A stretch of DNA of 45,235 nucleotides from positions 92,702 to 137,936 of the forward strand of contig JABFGB010000014.1 in NCBI GenBank assembly GCA_013112715.1, read 5' to 3'. The translations under genes and the position numbers were made by a program. The DNA comes from Chloroflexota bacterium. Its GTDB lineage: Bacteria > Chloroflexota > Anaerolineae > Aggregatilineales > J027. Shown here piece by piece: positions 1 through 9,394 of the stretch (its first letter is position 1; every line of letters begins with the position of its first letter). The notes under the pieces were generated by a model. The model worked only from the letters and a program-made list of their open reading frames with translations, made no database searches and was not told the origin of the DNA.

Positions 1-1157
1 CCCGGTGCGGGTGTATCGAAATCAAAATCCATCTGGGCTGGATATTGGCGTGGCGGCGGCAAACTGCTGACTCGATTTTGCGGCACGTTCTCGTCCGCCG
101 GATACGATGAACTGTCTTCGTAATCGTCAGAGTGGTAAATCGCCGCTGTTCCCGCCTGTGAAATGACGGCCCGCCGTACTCCGCGCTGGACTGCTGTAAA
201 GACTGCTTCGGGATGACGAAACCGGACTTCGGCTTTGGTGGGGTGAACGTTGACATCCACATCTTCCGGCGGTACTTGAATCAACAGTACACTGACCGGA
301 TAGCGGCTGGCAGGTAGCAGCGTGTGATAGGCCTGCACCACCGCAAAGGTGAGTCGCTGGTCGTTGATGGCCCGCCCATTCACAAACAACGTGATTTGGG
401 TACGATTGGCGCGATGCAGGGCAGGGGTGGTCGTAAATCCAAAGACCTCAATCGGCGGCAAATCAGGGCGGGTAGGGGGCAGAGGCGTGACCTCTACCAT
501 TTCCCGAAAGGTCTCTAAGCCCAATGCCTGCACTAGCACATCCGTCAAATTTCCACTGCCCGTACTATGAAAGGCTTCGCGTCCATCCAGCGTCAATTGA
601 AAACGCACCTGTGGATACGCCATCGCATATTGGCTCACCAGCGCGATGACATGGCGACGTTCGGTGGCATCACTTTTGAGGAATTTGCGGCGGGCGGGCA
701 CATTAAAAAATAATTCGGCCACCTCGATAATCGTCCCAATCGGTGCGCCAACGGGCCGAACTTCCAACACCTTCCCGCCTTCGACTAAAATCCGCGCCCC
801 CACGCTTTCTTTTTGGTGGCGCGAGGTCAAGGTCAAGCGGCTAACCGAGGCGATGCTGTGTAGGGCCTCTCCCCGAAAACCGAGTGTATGCAAATTATAG
901 ATATCGTCCAGAGTGCTAATTTTGCTGGTGGAGTGTCGTTCAAGTGCGAGGGGGATTTCGTCGGCAGGGATGCCATGCCCATTATCGCTGATGCGGATTA
1001 GGCGACTGCCTGCGCCGCGAATCTCGATGTTGATGCTGGTGGCCCCGGCATCTAATGAATTTTCGAGCAGTTCTTTAACAACGGAGGCAGGCCGTTCAAC
1101 AACTTCCCCCGCAGCAATCTGGGCGGCAATAGTTTCGGGGAGAACTCGGATTGGCAT
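1..1157 (-). CDS. mutL: DNA mismatch repair protein MutL (3' end cut by window)
   Basis: MutL couples MutS mismatch recognition to downstream repair. The 385 visible codons read from an ATG at 1157 and run off the left edge. The GHKL ATPase motifs are in order: ELLENSLDAGA near residues 29-39 (Mg/ATP-binding Glu and Asn), DNGHGIP near 61-67, and GFRGEAL near 90-96. They are followed by the transducer motif LFVNGRAIND and DVDVNVHPTKAEVRF. After that the chain becomes Pro/Ser-rich, which fits the linker before the C-terminal dimerisation domain, so an endonuclease motif cannot be judged. No convincing ribosome binding site precedes the start. The upstream histidine kinase gene ends 29 bases away on the same strand, so cotranscription is likely. 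Confidence 0.97.
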   Translation of the reverse strand, partial: MPIRVLPETIAAQIAAGEVVERPASVVKELLENSLDAGATSINIEIRGAGSRLIRISDNGHGIPADEIPLALERHSTSKISTLDDIYNLHTLGFRGEALHSIASVSRLTLTSRHQKESVGARILVEGGKVLEVRPVGAPIGTIIEVAELFFNVPARRKFLKSDATERRHVIALVSQYAMAYPQVRFQLTLDGREAFHSTGSGNLTDVLVQALGLETFREMVEVTPLPPTRPDLPPIEVFGFTTTPALHRANRTQITLFVNGRAINDQRLTFAVVQAYHTLLPASRYPVSVLLIQVPPEDVDVNVHPTKAEVRFRHPEAVFTAVQRGVRRAVISQAGTAAIYHSDDYEDSSSYPADENVPQNRVSSLPPPRQYPAQMDFDFDTPAP

Positions 1158-1186
1158 TATGAAAATTAAGTCACTGTTCTATTGAA

Positions 1187-2776
1187 CTAATCCCCAGCGC
1201 CGCGCAAGTTTTCGTCGGTTAGGGGGATCAAAATTTCAAAACGACTGCCTTTGCCTTCTTCGCTTTGGACCCTCGCATCACCACCGTGCTGTTGGGCAAC
1301 ATTCCGCACGATAAATAGACCCAGTCCAGAGCCACGAATCCCTTTGTGTTCTTTGCGGCGCACCCGTTCACCGCGTTCAAAGAGGCGTTGTTGATCTTCA
1401 AGCGCAATCCCTAAACCGTTATCGGTCACAGCAAAGATCAGGGTATCGTTTTTCATCTCGACTTCGACCGTCACCTCGCCATTTTCCGGGGTGTATTTGA
1501 TGGCATTCTCCACCAAATTTTGCAAGGCGCGTTCGATCATCATCTCGTCGAGATACATAATCGGGATATTTGAGGCTGAACGCGAACGCAGGTTGATTTG
1601 TTTTTTCTGGGCTGCACTCGAAAGTGTCGAGACCACCTTCGAGATCACATCCGAGGGGTCAATGGATTCGCGCCGCAGTTGGTACGTGCCCATCATTGGG
1701 TCAAGCCGTCCCGCATCCAATACCTTTTCGACCAGATTGGTCATATCTTGGATGCTGGTGACAATCTTGCCCATCATGGTTTCTTGCTTATCATTGACCT
1801 CACCGACCATCGGCAGCATATCCAAGTAGCCTTTCGCGGCGGTCAGTGGGGAACGTAAATCATGTGAGACCGTATGCAAAAAGGTGCTCATATTTTCGTT
1901 CAGTCGCTTAAAACGACTAACATCTCGCACTGCCAATAACCAGCCATCGGTATTGCCGTTTTCACCAATTACTTCCGAAACGTGCGGCGCAAAAATTCGT
2001 CCATCCGGTGCTACATATTCAACAATATTCTCAGCCCCATCGTTCTGTTCGTCGGGGTACACCAATTTGAGCAGGGTTTCGCTTTTGATAATATTCTTAA
2101 AGGGTTGCCCAACCGCAGTTTTGGCGGTGACTTGGAATAGGGCTTCGGCGGCAGGATTAAACACGCGGATTTTGCGCTGCTTGTCCACCATAATAATTGC
2201 ATCGGCGACACTGGCAAGGATGGCTGCTAGTTGTTCCCGACCACTCTTGGCCTCTTCAAAGGTGCGGGCATTCGTAATGGCAATGGTGGCTTGCAGCGCC
2301 AACAGTTCTACAAAATCCCGTTCATCTTGCGCCATTTGATGGGCGTGTTCAAACGCGACCCACAGTATCCCCACCTGCATTTTTTGAGCTTGCAAGGGCA
2401 GAATCAAAATTGAAGAGACTGCTCCTGTCAATTCGCTCAAATCGAGGTCGCTTGGAGGGGTACTTATATCCAAAATATCAACAGGGCTGAGTTGGTTCTG
2501 CCCATAGTTGAAGATGGGACCGTCTGCCGCTTCAAATTTACCCCCTGCCGACCCGCTAGCAAAAGAAATCGTCCCGCCATTTTCGCGCATGACGGCTCGT
2601 GCTGATACCGCCCCTGTCGCTAGGCAGATACCGTTCAAAATGTGGGGTAAGGTCTCAGCTAGGCCCGCGCTTGTGGCAATTCGGCGGCTGACCTCGCTTA
2701 ACAATCGCCTTTGGTCAAGGTAGCGTTGCAGAGTCGAATAAAGTTCGGAAGTGGGTAAGGTCTCTTGCACGGTCAC
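1187..2776 (-). CDS. Soluble GAF-PAS sensor histidine kinase
   Basis: A 529-residue cytoplasmic two-component sensor. There are no membrane segments. A GAF-like domain covers roughly residues 25-170, and a PAS domain roughly 183-290 (ADAIIMVDKQ, then FNPAAEALF). The HisKA domain has the phosphoacceptor His305 in SHDLRSP. The HATPase domain has the N box LVENAIKY (421-428), G1 DNGLGI (452-457) and G2 GSGLGL (482-487). No response regulator lies next to it, so its partner is unknown. The start is a GTG at 2776 (frame open, GTGACC); an AAAGG sits about 14 bases upstream, which is a weak ribosome site, so a start a few codons later is possible. It probably heads a two-gene unit with mutL, an unusual pairing with no obvious functional logic. 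Confidence 0.93.
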   Translation of the reverse strand: MTVQETLPTSELYSTLQRYLDQRRLLSEVSRRIATSAGLAETLPHILNGICLATGAVSARAVMRENGGTISFASGSAGGKFEAADGPIFNYGQNQLSPVDILDISTPPSDLDLSELTGAVSSILILPLQAQKMQVGILWVAFEHAHQMAQDERDFVELLALQATIAITNARTFEEAKSGREQLAAILASVADAIIMVDKQRKIRVFNPAAEALFQVTAKTAVGQPFKNIIKSETLLKLVYPDEQNDGAENIVEYVAPDGRIFAPHVSEVIGENGNTDGWLLAVRDVSRFKRLNENMSTFLHTVSHDLRSPLTAAKGYLDMLPMVGEVNDKQETMMGKIVTSIQDMTNLVEKVLDAGRLDPMMGTYQLRRESIDPSDVISKVVSTLSSAAQKKQINLRSRSASNIPIMYLDEMMIERALQNLVENAIKYTPENGEVTVEVEMKNDTLIFAVTDNGLGIALEDQQRLFERGERVRRKEHKGIRGSGLGLFIVRNVAQQHGGDARVQSEEGKGSRFEILIPLTDENLRGAGD

Positions 2777-2942
2777 AGGAGTGAAAATTGCCTTTAACTG
2801 AGTTGTTCAAAATGGGTCATTCTACCACCTGTCATTATAGCACTGTCAGTAATGTGGGCAAGTTTGCAAATTGTCTGCTTGGATACGGGCTGTGCTGATG
2901 CCCCTCTTGCTACGAATGCCATCGCTCGTTAAACTTTCTCCC

Positions 2943-5222
2943 ATGCGAAACAAACATATGCGAACTCTCACCTTCTCATTGGCACTTTTGGCGCTTGCTG
3001 CCATAACGATTGGCCCCTTATGGTGGCCCGCACAAGCACAGGATAATCCGACTCCGACGCCAGACCGTCAAGAAATTCAAACCGTCGGTATTTATGAAAA
3101 ATTTGAAATTACGCTGGAGGTGCCGGGTGAAATCACCAACCCCTACGACTGGAGCGAGGTGCAGGTGTGGGGTAATTTTACGGCCCGCAGCGGACAAACC
3201 TACCAAATCCCGGCCTTTTATATGCAGCCCTATAAACAGACTTGCCAAGAGAATTGCCAAACGGAAATTCTCGCCCCGGTTGGAGAGGGTGAATGGCGAT
3301 TGCGTTTTGCTCCCACCGAGCTAGGCCTTTGGCGCTATAATGTGCGGGCCAAAGTTGGGGAAGCCACTGAGGTGAATCTCACTGCGGGCAGTTTTGAGGC
3401 AGTGGAATCGGCTAACCCCGGTTTCGTGCGAACAGCTGGACGCTATTTTGAATTTGAAGACGGCACGCCCTATTTTCCAATTGGTCACAATTTGGGCTGG
3501 TCATGGTCGCAGGGTGGGGGCATTTTTACCTATCTGGCATGGCTCGATAGATTAGCCGCTGCGGGTGGCAATTACGCCCGTCTTTATATTGACACCCCTT
3601 GGTTTATCGGCTTTGAGTGGAATGCCCCCGCCGGACAATATGACGAAGAAGGCCAGCAGTCGGCATGGCGTTTGGATACTCTCCTAGAGGCGGCCCAAGC
3701 ACGCGGTATCTATCTGCAATTAGTCTTGGTCTGGAGTCAAGCCTTTACCCAATATACGGGTGTGCCCGTCGCCGTTCCTCCTACGCCGGCTCGCCCCGCC
3801 ATTGATGCCGATTTTGACAACAACCCCTACAACAAAACCTATGGCGGTGTAATTGGCGAACCCGATGATGTTTGGACAGATCGTAATGCCGAAGCCCTTT
3901 TGACGAACCGCCTGCACTACATCGCGGCGCGTTGGGGTTATAGCACCACCATTTTTGCATGGGAAATCACCGACGCACTGGATTCAATCGAAGGATTCAA
4001 TGCGACCACTGCCAACACTTGGTTGGATCGTATGATTGGGGCCTTGCACGAAGGGGACGCTTACAGCCATTTAGTGACAGTCGGCACAGATAATGTCCAG
4101 CCCGACATCTTAGCCAACCCCTTGCTGGATTTTGTGCAGGCTCAGGTCTACCAAGCCCGCCCGATCGAACAGGCCAAAGATCAAGTCACAGTTGTTCTCA
4201 ATGGCTTGACGGATGTGACAACCTTTACGGATCGTCCGGTGTTGCTGACCGAATTTTCACTCAACCCTTGGTTTGAGCCAACTGCCGACGACCCCAGTGG
4301 TGTCCACATTCGAGACACGATTTGGCCTGCTGCACTGTCGGGATCGGCGGGTGGGGCGATGTCATGGTGGTGGGACACCTATCTGGACCCGCAAGACATC
4401 TATCATCTTTATACCCCCCTACGAAGGTTTACCGACGGTATTGCATGGAACAGTCTTAATCTACAACCCGTTGATGCTGCCCTTGTTGCCCAATCCGATG
4501 TGACTTATGAACCGCTGCGTATTGAAGAATTTAACCGCACGTTTCGGGATGGCTCGACATCAGCCGCGGTCTATCGCATGACGGGGGATGGGGTTTTCCC
4601 GCCCTCGACCCAGCTTTCCAGTTATCTCTATGGCAGCAAATTTAACGCCGAAAATCGTCACCCTCACACCTACCTAATCTTCCCGCCAGTGAATACCACC
4701 ATGCGGATTGGTATTCAAAATGTCTCAACCGCCGCTGGAGCGCAGTTAGTCGTAACCGTAGATGGGCAGGTGGCAACTCAAGTGGATTTAGCCGCTGGCA
4801 CACAGGCGTTAACCATTACCTTGCCCTTAATGGCGGGCCAGCACACACTGATTTTGGATAATTTGGGGGAAGATTGGCTGCAAATTGAATATCTAGAAAT
4901 TGAGGCTTACACGTCACCCATGCGTGCCATTGCGTTGACCGATCCTGCTGCTGGCATTGCCCTTGCATGGGTGCATCACCGCGATTATACATGGGAGACA
5001 GTGCTGGCGGGGGATGCCATTACGCCCTTGCCCTATGAACTTCAACTGCCGGGGATGGGCATTGGGGAGTATCGTGTGGAATATTGGGACACGATGACGG
5101 GCAATGTGGTGGGCGAGGAGCGTGTAATTTTGACCACCGAAGGCGACACGCTTAATTTAAACCTGCCTTTGATAAACACTCAATTAGCCCTGCGTGTTTT
5201 CCGTATCGCTGGTCCCACATAG
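2943..5222 (+). CDS. Exported DUF5060-type glycoside hydrolase-like protein with altered acid/base site
   Basis: About 759 residues from the ATG at 2943; 2958 is equally possible, and neither has a good ribosome site. The frame is open back to a TTG at 2871. A signal peptide ends in WWPAQAQ. The mature protein begins with a P/T linker, then a beta domain like DUF5060 (VGIYEKFEITLEV ... LGLWRYNVRA). A TIM-barrel glycosidase domain of clan A type follows (FEDGTPYFPIGHNLGW), and beta domains occupy the last 250 residues. A nucleophile-like Glu437 is in VLLTEFSLN. The strand that should hold the acid/base Asn-Glu reads WEITDALD (340-347), with Asp-Ala in its place, so hydrolytic activity is doubtful. 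Substrate unknown; family assignment is by eye. Confidence 0.85.
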   Translation: MRNKHMRTLTFSLALLALAAITIGPLWWPAQAQDNPTPTPDRQEIQTVGIYEKFEITLEVPGEITNPYDWSEVQVWGNFTARSGQTYQIPAFYMQPYKQTCQENCQTEILAPVGEGEWRLRFAPTELGLWRYNVRAKVGEATEVNLTAGSFEAVESANPGFVRTAGRYFEFEDGTPYFPIGHNLGWSWSQGGGIFTYLAWLDRLAAAGGNYARLYIDTPWFIGFEWNAPAGQYDEEGQQSAWRLDTLLEAAQARGIYLQLVLVWSQAFTQYTGVPVAVPPTPARPAIDADFDNNPYNKTYGGVIGEPDDVWTDRNAEALLTNRLHYIAARWGYSTTIFAWEITDALDSIEGFNATTANTWLDRMIGALHEGDAYSHLVTVGTDNVQPDILANPLLDFVQAQVYQARPIEQAKDQVTVVLNGLTDVTTFTDRPVLLTEFSLNPWFEPTADDPSGVHIRDTIWPAALSGSAGGAMSWWWDTYLDPQDIYHLYTPLRRFTDGIAWNSLNLQPVDAALVAQSDVTYEPLRIEEFNRTFRDGSTSAAVYRMTGDGVFPPSTQLSSYLYGSKFNAENRHPHTYLIFPPVNTTMRIGIQNVSTAAGAQLVVTVDGQVATQVDLAAGTQALTITLPLMAGQHTLILDNLGEDWLQIEYLEIEAYTSPMRAIALTDPAAGIALAWVHHRDYTWETVLAGDAITPLPYELQLPGMGIGEYRVEYWDTMTGNVVGEERVILTTEGDTLNLNLPLINTQLALRVFRIAGPT

Positions 5223-5229
5223 GGAACAA

Positions 5230-5259
5230 AAAGAGGCCAACGCGCTGGTTAGCCTCTTT
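5230..5259. terminator. Bidirectional intrinsic terminator
   Basis: An 8-bp stem AAAGAGGC/GCCTCTTT encloses a 14-base loop with further pairing. It lies between two convergent genes (glycosidase-like and htrA). The T-run is best on the minus strand (CCTCTTTTTGTT), serving htrA; the plus side has TTT only. Confidence 0.85.
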
Positions 5260-5277
5260 AAATTTATCGAAGCGTGG

Positions 5278-6387
5278 TTAGGGCCGTGCCTCTAGGGTGA
5301 TTTCAACGTTTTGGGTTGCCCCATCGCGGATAATCGTCACCGTGACCACATCTCCCGGTTGAGTTGTATCCAGAAAACTGACCAAATCGCTCATGCTGAC
5401 GATGGGTGTGCCATTAATCGCGGTAATCACGTCGCCTGATATGCTCAAGCGCCCCAGCGACGTTCGGATTTCATTACTCGAACCGCGAATTCCGGCTTCG
5501 GCTGCTGGGCCACCTCGTTGAAGATCGCCCACCAATACGCCTTTGGTATCAGCAGGCAGGTTCATCGCCTCGATTTGCTCAGGACGCAGCGTATTGCCCG
5601 TGATACCAAGCCATGTATGTTCATAACTGCCATATTGAATTAAATACGGCACAACCCGCCGCACTGTGTTGGAGGGCACTGAAAAACTCACGCCGGAACT
5701 ACTGCCGGATTCCGTATTGATGGCGGTGTTGACCCCAATCACATTACCCGACATATCCAGTAGGGGGCCGCCGCTGTTACCGGGATTAATGGCCGCATCG
5801 GTTTGGATGACTTCGGGGATGCTAAAATTGCTTTCGGCGGTCAGACTGCGGTCAAGGGCACTGACGATACCCGTAGTCAGGGTAAACGATTGCCCGAATG
5901 GATTGCCAATTGCCAAGACCTGTTGCCCGACGAACACCTGATCCGAATCGCCGAGAGTAACAGGGTATAAAGTCAGCCTAGAAGGATCAATTTTGATGAC
6001 CGCCAAATCGGAATCGGGGTCACGCCCGACCACCGACGCCTCCCGAATCGTGCCATCCGCGAAGGTGACTTCGATATATTGAGCGCCTTCGGCCACATGG
6101 TTGTTGGTGACGATATGGCCGTCAGTGTCAATCACAAAACCGCTACCTTCACCAAACGCATTGGCTTTGACGACGGATATGTTGACGACAGATTGTATTG
6201 CCTGTTCATAAAGTTGATTGAGGCTCAACTCAGTGGTATTGGGTTGATAGGGTGCGCCCGAAGGCAGAGGGTCGAGACGATTGCGGTTATCTTGGGCCTG
6301 TACCCCAACGACGACTCCGATGGCGAACACCGAAGCGAATACCATAACAATAACACTCATCCACATGAGACGCTTCATTGCGTTCAT
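5278..6387 (-). CDS. htrA: HtrA/DegP-family serine protease with PDZ domain
   Basis: A 369-residue extracytoplasmic quality-control protease. The N-terminal hydrophobic segment (residues 7-31) ends in VQAQD, so it is either a signal peptide or a membrane anchor. The trypsin-like domain has the full triad: His97 in TNNHV, Asp127 in DSDLAVI and Ser205 in GNSGGP. One PDZ domain covers about residues 262-366 (GVLVGDLQRGGPAAEAGI ... SISGDVITAINGTPI). The single PDZ and the length fit DegS/HtrA-like bacterial enzymes rather than two-PDZ DegP. The start ATG at 6387 follows GGAGGAA by about 10 bases. A 13-base dyad ATTGG-AAA-CCAAT lies at 6421-6433 in the leader or promoter region. The gene ends at a strong terminator. 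Confidence 0.96.
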   Translation of the reverse strand: MNAMKRLMWMSVIVMVFASVFAIGVVVGVQAQDNRNRLDPLPSGAPYQPNTTELSLNQLYEQAIQSVVNISVVKANAFGEGSGFVIDTDGHIVTNNHVAEGAQYIEVTFADGTIREASVVGRDPDSDLAVIKIDPSRLTLYPVTLGDSDQVFVGQQVLAIGNPFGQSFTLTTGIVSALDRSLTAESNFSIPEVIQTDAAINPGNSGGPLLDMSGNVIGVNTAINTESGSSSGVSFSVPSNTVRRVVPYLIQYGSYEHTWLGITGNTLRPEQIEAMNLPADTKGVLVGDLQRGGPAAEAGIRGSSNEIRTSLGRLSISGDVITAINGTPIVSMSDLVSFLDTTQPGDVVTVTIIRDGATQNVEITLEARP

Positions 6388-6546
6388 ACCAATTCATTCC
6401 TCCCTAGACGTCTATTGTGAATTGGAAACCAATAATCAAGCATAGCCAGATTTTGTTATCACTTTAGATGCGATTTGTAAAAAATGTATTACCCGAAGTT
6501 TGTGAGTACCTTAAAAATTCTTGAGGAAATAGTAAGCAAAGAAAAA

Positions 6547-6578
6547 GCCCCCTAAGCCTATCTAGTAGGCAAGGAGGC
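6547..6578 (-). terminator. Intrinsic terminator after LysM-glycosidase gene
   Basis: Read on the minus strand, a GC-rich stem (GCCTCCT.../...AGGGGGC with one mismatch, plus an inner perfect GCCTA-TCTAG-TAGGC hairpin) is followed by TTTTTC. It lies 29 bases beyond the stop codon at 6607. Confidence 0.9.
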
Positions 6579-6606
6579 TGTTGAAATTCCACTAATTCCG
6601 AGGAGG

Positions 6607-8295
6607 TTACTTCTCGATGCTCTCGAGGGCGAAGAAGACAGGCTTGGGATTACCAGCCGGGTCAAGTAAACTCCAATAGCATTCCGTCGAGCCGATGCCA
6701 AAGACCTCACAGAAATTCAGATTCCATAGGAACATTGGCCCAACAAAGCCGAGTTCATTACCAGTCTGGAAGGCACGAATTGTGTATTGCGATTGTTCAT
6801 CCAAGCTCGTGAATTCCACAAAGCCCAAGTTCGGATTGACATCACCGGGTAGATTTTCCGAACTACCCCAACCAAATTCCGTGACCCACAGAAAACGCCC
6901 GCTGTCATTAAATTCACCCATAATGGCGCGGTAATCTTGCAGGGTGTTTTGGAAGAAGAAACTGGGGTGATCGTCCCAACCCGTAATTTGAGGATTGGTT
7001 TCACAGCAGGTGGAATCTGGCGGATTGCCAAAACCGAAGGGGTGTACCCCAATGGCATCTGCTACGTTATGAACCCCAGCCTGATACATCTGGCGTAGGA
7101 AGTTGCGGTCACTAATGGCATTATCGGCGCTGTCCAAGCCCGTCGGCGCAAGTCCGGCACTGACCACCACCGCCGCTGAATCGGCAGCTTTGACAGCCGT
7201 AAAACCGGCCCGCAATAGGTCAACATAGCCTGCCGCGCTGAGGGGTTTGCCATAGGTCTTGCCGTTCCATTCCCGACGCAAATTCGGCTCTTTCCAGATT
7301 TCATAGGCATCTACGCGACCAGCATAGCGGCTGGCGAGTACGGTCATAAAATTGGCAAAGTCTTGATTATCGGTGGGTGGGCCATTTTCTTCCGTCGCGC
7401 CGCGCGCCCAATCCGGAGCATCATATACGGTCAGCATGATATTAAAGCCCGCGCCGTCGAGTGCATCAATCACAGTGTCAATGTCATCAAAATTGATGTT
7501 GCCTTTGGTCGGTTCAAAGGTAGCCCAAGAAATTTCCTGTTTTACCCACCGCACGCCCAATTGGGTTAGCTTATCCACCACTACCGCCGTATCTTGTCCA
7601 AATAGCTGAACTTGGATGCCATAGTCGAACGGTACAGCCGAGGCCGGAGCGCCAGAGGGTGGGGCCGGGGTGGTCGCTACCTCGGTTACTTCACCCCCCG
7701 CTGCTTCGGAGGTGGCGGCAGGCGCAGGTGTCGTGGGTGCGGGTGTAGTTGCTGGCGGGGTCGTTGCTACAACAGCCGGAGTCGTGGCCGCAGGCAAAAC
7801 AGCCCCCGGAGCGGGAATCTGAAGCTGCATTCCCACATAAATCAGATTGGGATTGGTGATGCCGTTCACTTGGCTAATGGCCTGAACGGTTGTCCCGTAC
7901 TGTAAGGCAATACGATAAAGATTTTCCCCGGCTTTCACCACATGCACCGTTGGGGTTGTGGGTGGTGGTGTGGTTGGGGCGGGTGTTGTTGTCACTGGGG
8001 TGGTTGGCACAGGCGTCGTAGGGGTAACAGTGGGCGTTGTGCCTACCGGAATTTTTAAGACCTGCCCCACGTAGATAAGATTTGGGTTGCTGATATTGTT
8101 GGCTTGAGCGATGGCATAAACCGTCACCCCATATTGACGGGCGATCCCGTATAGGCTTTCGCCGCGCTGAACCACATGTTGTGTAGGCTGTTGCCCACCA
8201 TCTTGGGCCGATGCGAGACGGGGTGCAAGGATAAGAACGCTCACCATTATCGCCAACAACCCGATGGCGATGAATAAACGGTAGACACGTTGCAT
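6607..8295 (-). CDS. Secreted protein: two LysM domains plus GH39/GH5-like glycosidase domain
   Basis: A 562-residue exported protein. The signal peptide ends in RLASAQ (residues 1-31). LysM 1 covers about 40-83 and LysM 2 about 118-161; both share the pattern GE(S/N)LYxIAxQYG and PNLIYVG, and should bind glycan. P/T-rich linkers follow each LysM. A clan-A TIM barrel runs from about residue 222 to the end, with WVKQEISW, YEIWKEPNLRREW (acid/base Glu336) and WVTEFGWGS (nucleophile Glu473). The residue before the acid/base Glu is Lys335, where clan-A enzymes nearly always have Asn. A strong AGGAGG lies 9 bases before the ATG. It is a single-gene unit with its own terminator, and probably acts on or is retained by the cell envelope. 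Confidence 0.9.
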   Translation of the reverse strand: MQRVYRLFIAIGLLAIMVSVLILAPRLASAQDGGQQPTQHVVQRGESLYGIARQYGVTVYAIAQANNISNPNLIYVGQVLKIPVGTTPTVTPTTPVPTTPVTTTPAPTTPPPTTPTVHVVKAGENLYRIALQYGTTVQAISQVNGITNPNLIYVGMQLQIPAPGAVLPAATTPAVVATTPPATTPAPTTPAPAATSEAAGGEVTEVATTPAPPSGAPASAVPFDYGIQVQLFGQDTAVVVDKLTQLGVRWVKQEISWATFEPTKGNINFDDIDTVIDALDGAGFNIMLTVYDAPDWARGATEENGPPTDNQDFANFMTVLASRYAGRVDAYEIWKEPNLRREWNGKTYGKPLSAAGYVDLLRAGFTAVKAADSAAVVVSAGLAPTGLDSADNAISDRNFLRQMYQAGVHNVADAIGVHPFGFGNPPDSTCCETNPQITGWDDHPSFFFQNTLQDYRAIMGEFNDSGRFLWVTEFGWGSSENLPGDVNPNLGFVEFTSLDEQSQYTIRAFQTGNELGFVGPMFLWNLNFCEVFGIGSTECYWSLLDPAGNPKPVFFALESIEK

Positions 8296-8434
8296 GGCGC
8301 TGGCCTCCTGAAGAGTTTTCGCAAAAAATCACAATTCGCTTTTAATGAATAATAGACTAACTTTACCCATAACGCCATTTTTCGCAACATGCTATTTATC
8401 CCCTGTTTGAATGTTATTTAAGTGCTAAAATTTT

Positions 8435-8463
8435 TTAGATGAGCGCCGAAATGCGCTTACAAT
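8435..8463 (+). promoter_or_regulatory. Sigma-70-like promoter with dyad in spacer
   Basis: The -35 TTAGAT (8435-8440), a 17-base spacer and the -10 TACAAT (8458-8463) precede the five-gene operon starting at 8510. The spacer carries an inverted repeat AGCGC-N6-GCGCT (8442-8457), placed where a repressor or MerR-like activator could bind. Seen by eye, not measured. Confidence 0.6.
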
Positions 8464-8509
8464 TATTAGGCAAGTGTTGTGATCTCCCACCAATTGATAA
8501 GGAATTTCT

Positions 8510-9376
8510 GTGCTGCACACTGATGACTCCACCCTAGAAGTCCGCCCGCCGCTGCTGCGAATTGTCGAACTCGACCATGTATTGCCGCATGAAGAACACG
8601 ATCTTCAACGTTCCCAACCTTTGATGCGTCGTATTGAGGCCTCTGGTATTTGGCTGCATCCACCATTAGTTGCCCCTTTGCCGGACATTGAAAATAAATA
8701 TGTCGTGCTGGACGGGGCCAATCGTTGTCATTCGCTCAAGCATCTCGGCTACCCGCATATTTTGGTACAAGTCGTAGATTACGAATCCGGCCAAGTCAAG
8801 CTGGACACATGGAATCATGTCATCTCCGAATTGCCATTTGCTTCCATGCTGCCCCTCATTAAAGCCCTGCCTAATGTAGAGGTGCAGGAATCGGACATTT
8901 TGACGGCCCGTGCAACATTGGCCCGACGTGAAGCACTGGCCTATGTGGTCGAAATAGCCTCACGCACGGCTTATATATTGACCACTCCCGACCTCAGCCT
9001 AAAAGCGCGAAATCGTCATTTGATTGACCTTGTGGACTGCTATCGCCAAGCCGGAAAATTAGATCGCCTGAACAGCCACGACCCCGGCCTTGTTCGCCAG
9101 ATGTTCCCGACCTCGACCGCCCTGATTGTTTTTCCGCATTACGAACCCGCCGAGATAATGGTGGCGGCACGTGACCAAATTTTGCTGCCCCCCGGCATCT
9201 CGCGGCATATTATTCAGGGGAGGGCGATGCGCCTGAATTATCCCTTAGAGGCTTTGCGCGACCCGCACCTCTCAGTCGTCGAGAAAAATGCTGTACTTGA
9301 AAAATGGGTAATCGGGAAGATTTCCCAGCGGGCCGTGCGTTTTTATGCTGAGTCTACCTATTTGTTTGATGAATAG
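8510..9376 (+). CDS. ParB/sulfiredoxin-fold protein, SerK/SbnI-like (possible free-serine kinase)
   Basis: 288 residues from a GTG start with AAGGAA 5 bases upstream. The N-terminal ParB/Srx fold shows ELDHVLPHEEHD, R-S-x-P-L-x-x-R-I, a Pro-Pro-Leu-Val strand, and VVLDGANRCHSLKHLGY (residues 64-80). The last is the ParB-type nucleotide-handling motif, with Asn where SerK/SbnI have His. The C-terminal segment LPPGISRHII...RLNYPLEAL resembles the matching region of SbnI and archaeal SerK, which phosphorylate free L-serine. No helix-turn-helix typical of chromosomal ParB is seen, so a DNA-segregation role is unlikely. It leads an operon that also holds an amino-acid-sensing ACT protein, which suits an amino-acid link. 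Kinase activity is inference. Confidence 0.8.
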   Translation: MLHTDDSTLEVRPPLLRIVELDHVLPHEEHDLQRSQPLMRRIEASGIWLHPPLVAPLPDIENKYVVLDGANRCHSLKHLGYPHILVQVVDYESGQVKLDTWNHVISELPFASMLPLIKALPNVEVQESDILTARATLARREALAYVVEIASRTAYILTTPDLSLKARNRHLIDLVDCYRQAGKLDRLNSHDPGLVRQMFPTSTALIVFPHYEPAEIMVAARDQILLPPGISRHIIQGRAMRLNYPLEALRDPHLSVVEKNAVLEKWVIGKISQRAVRFYAESTYLFDE

Positions 9377-9394
9377 AATGAAGCGGAGGCTGTC

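Noticed and set aside
2871..2942. TTG start for the glycosidase-like protein
   Set aside because: Would add 24 residues ahead of a good signal peptide without a ribosome site.
8510..9376. Chromosome-partitioning ParB and a nearby origin
   Set aside because: No helix-turn-helix region, no parA neighbour and no parS-like sites; the C-terminal part fits SerK/SbnI instead.
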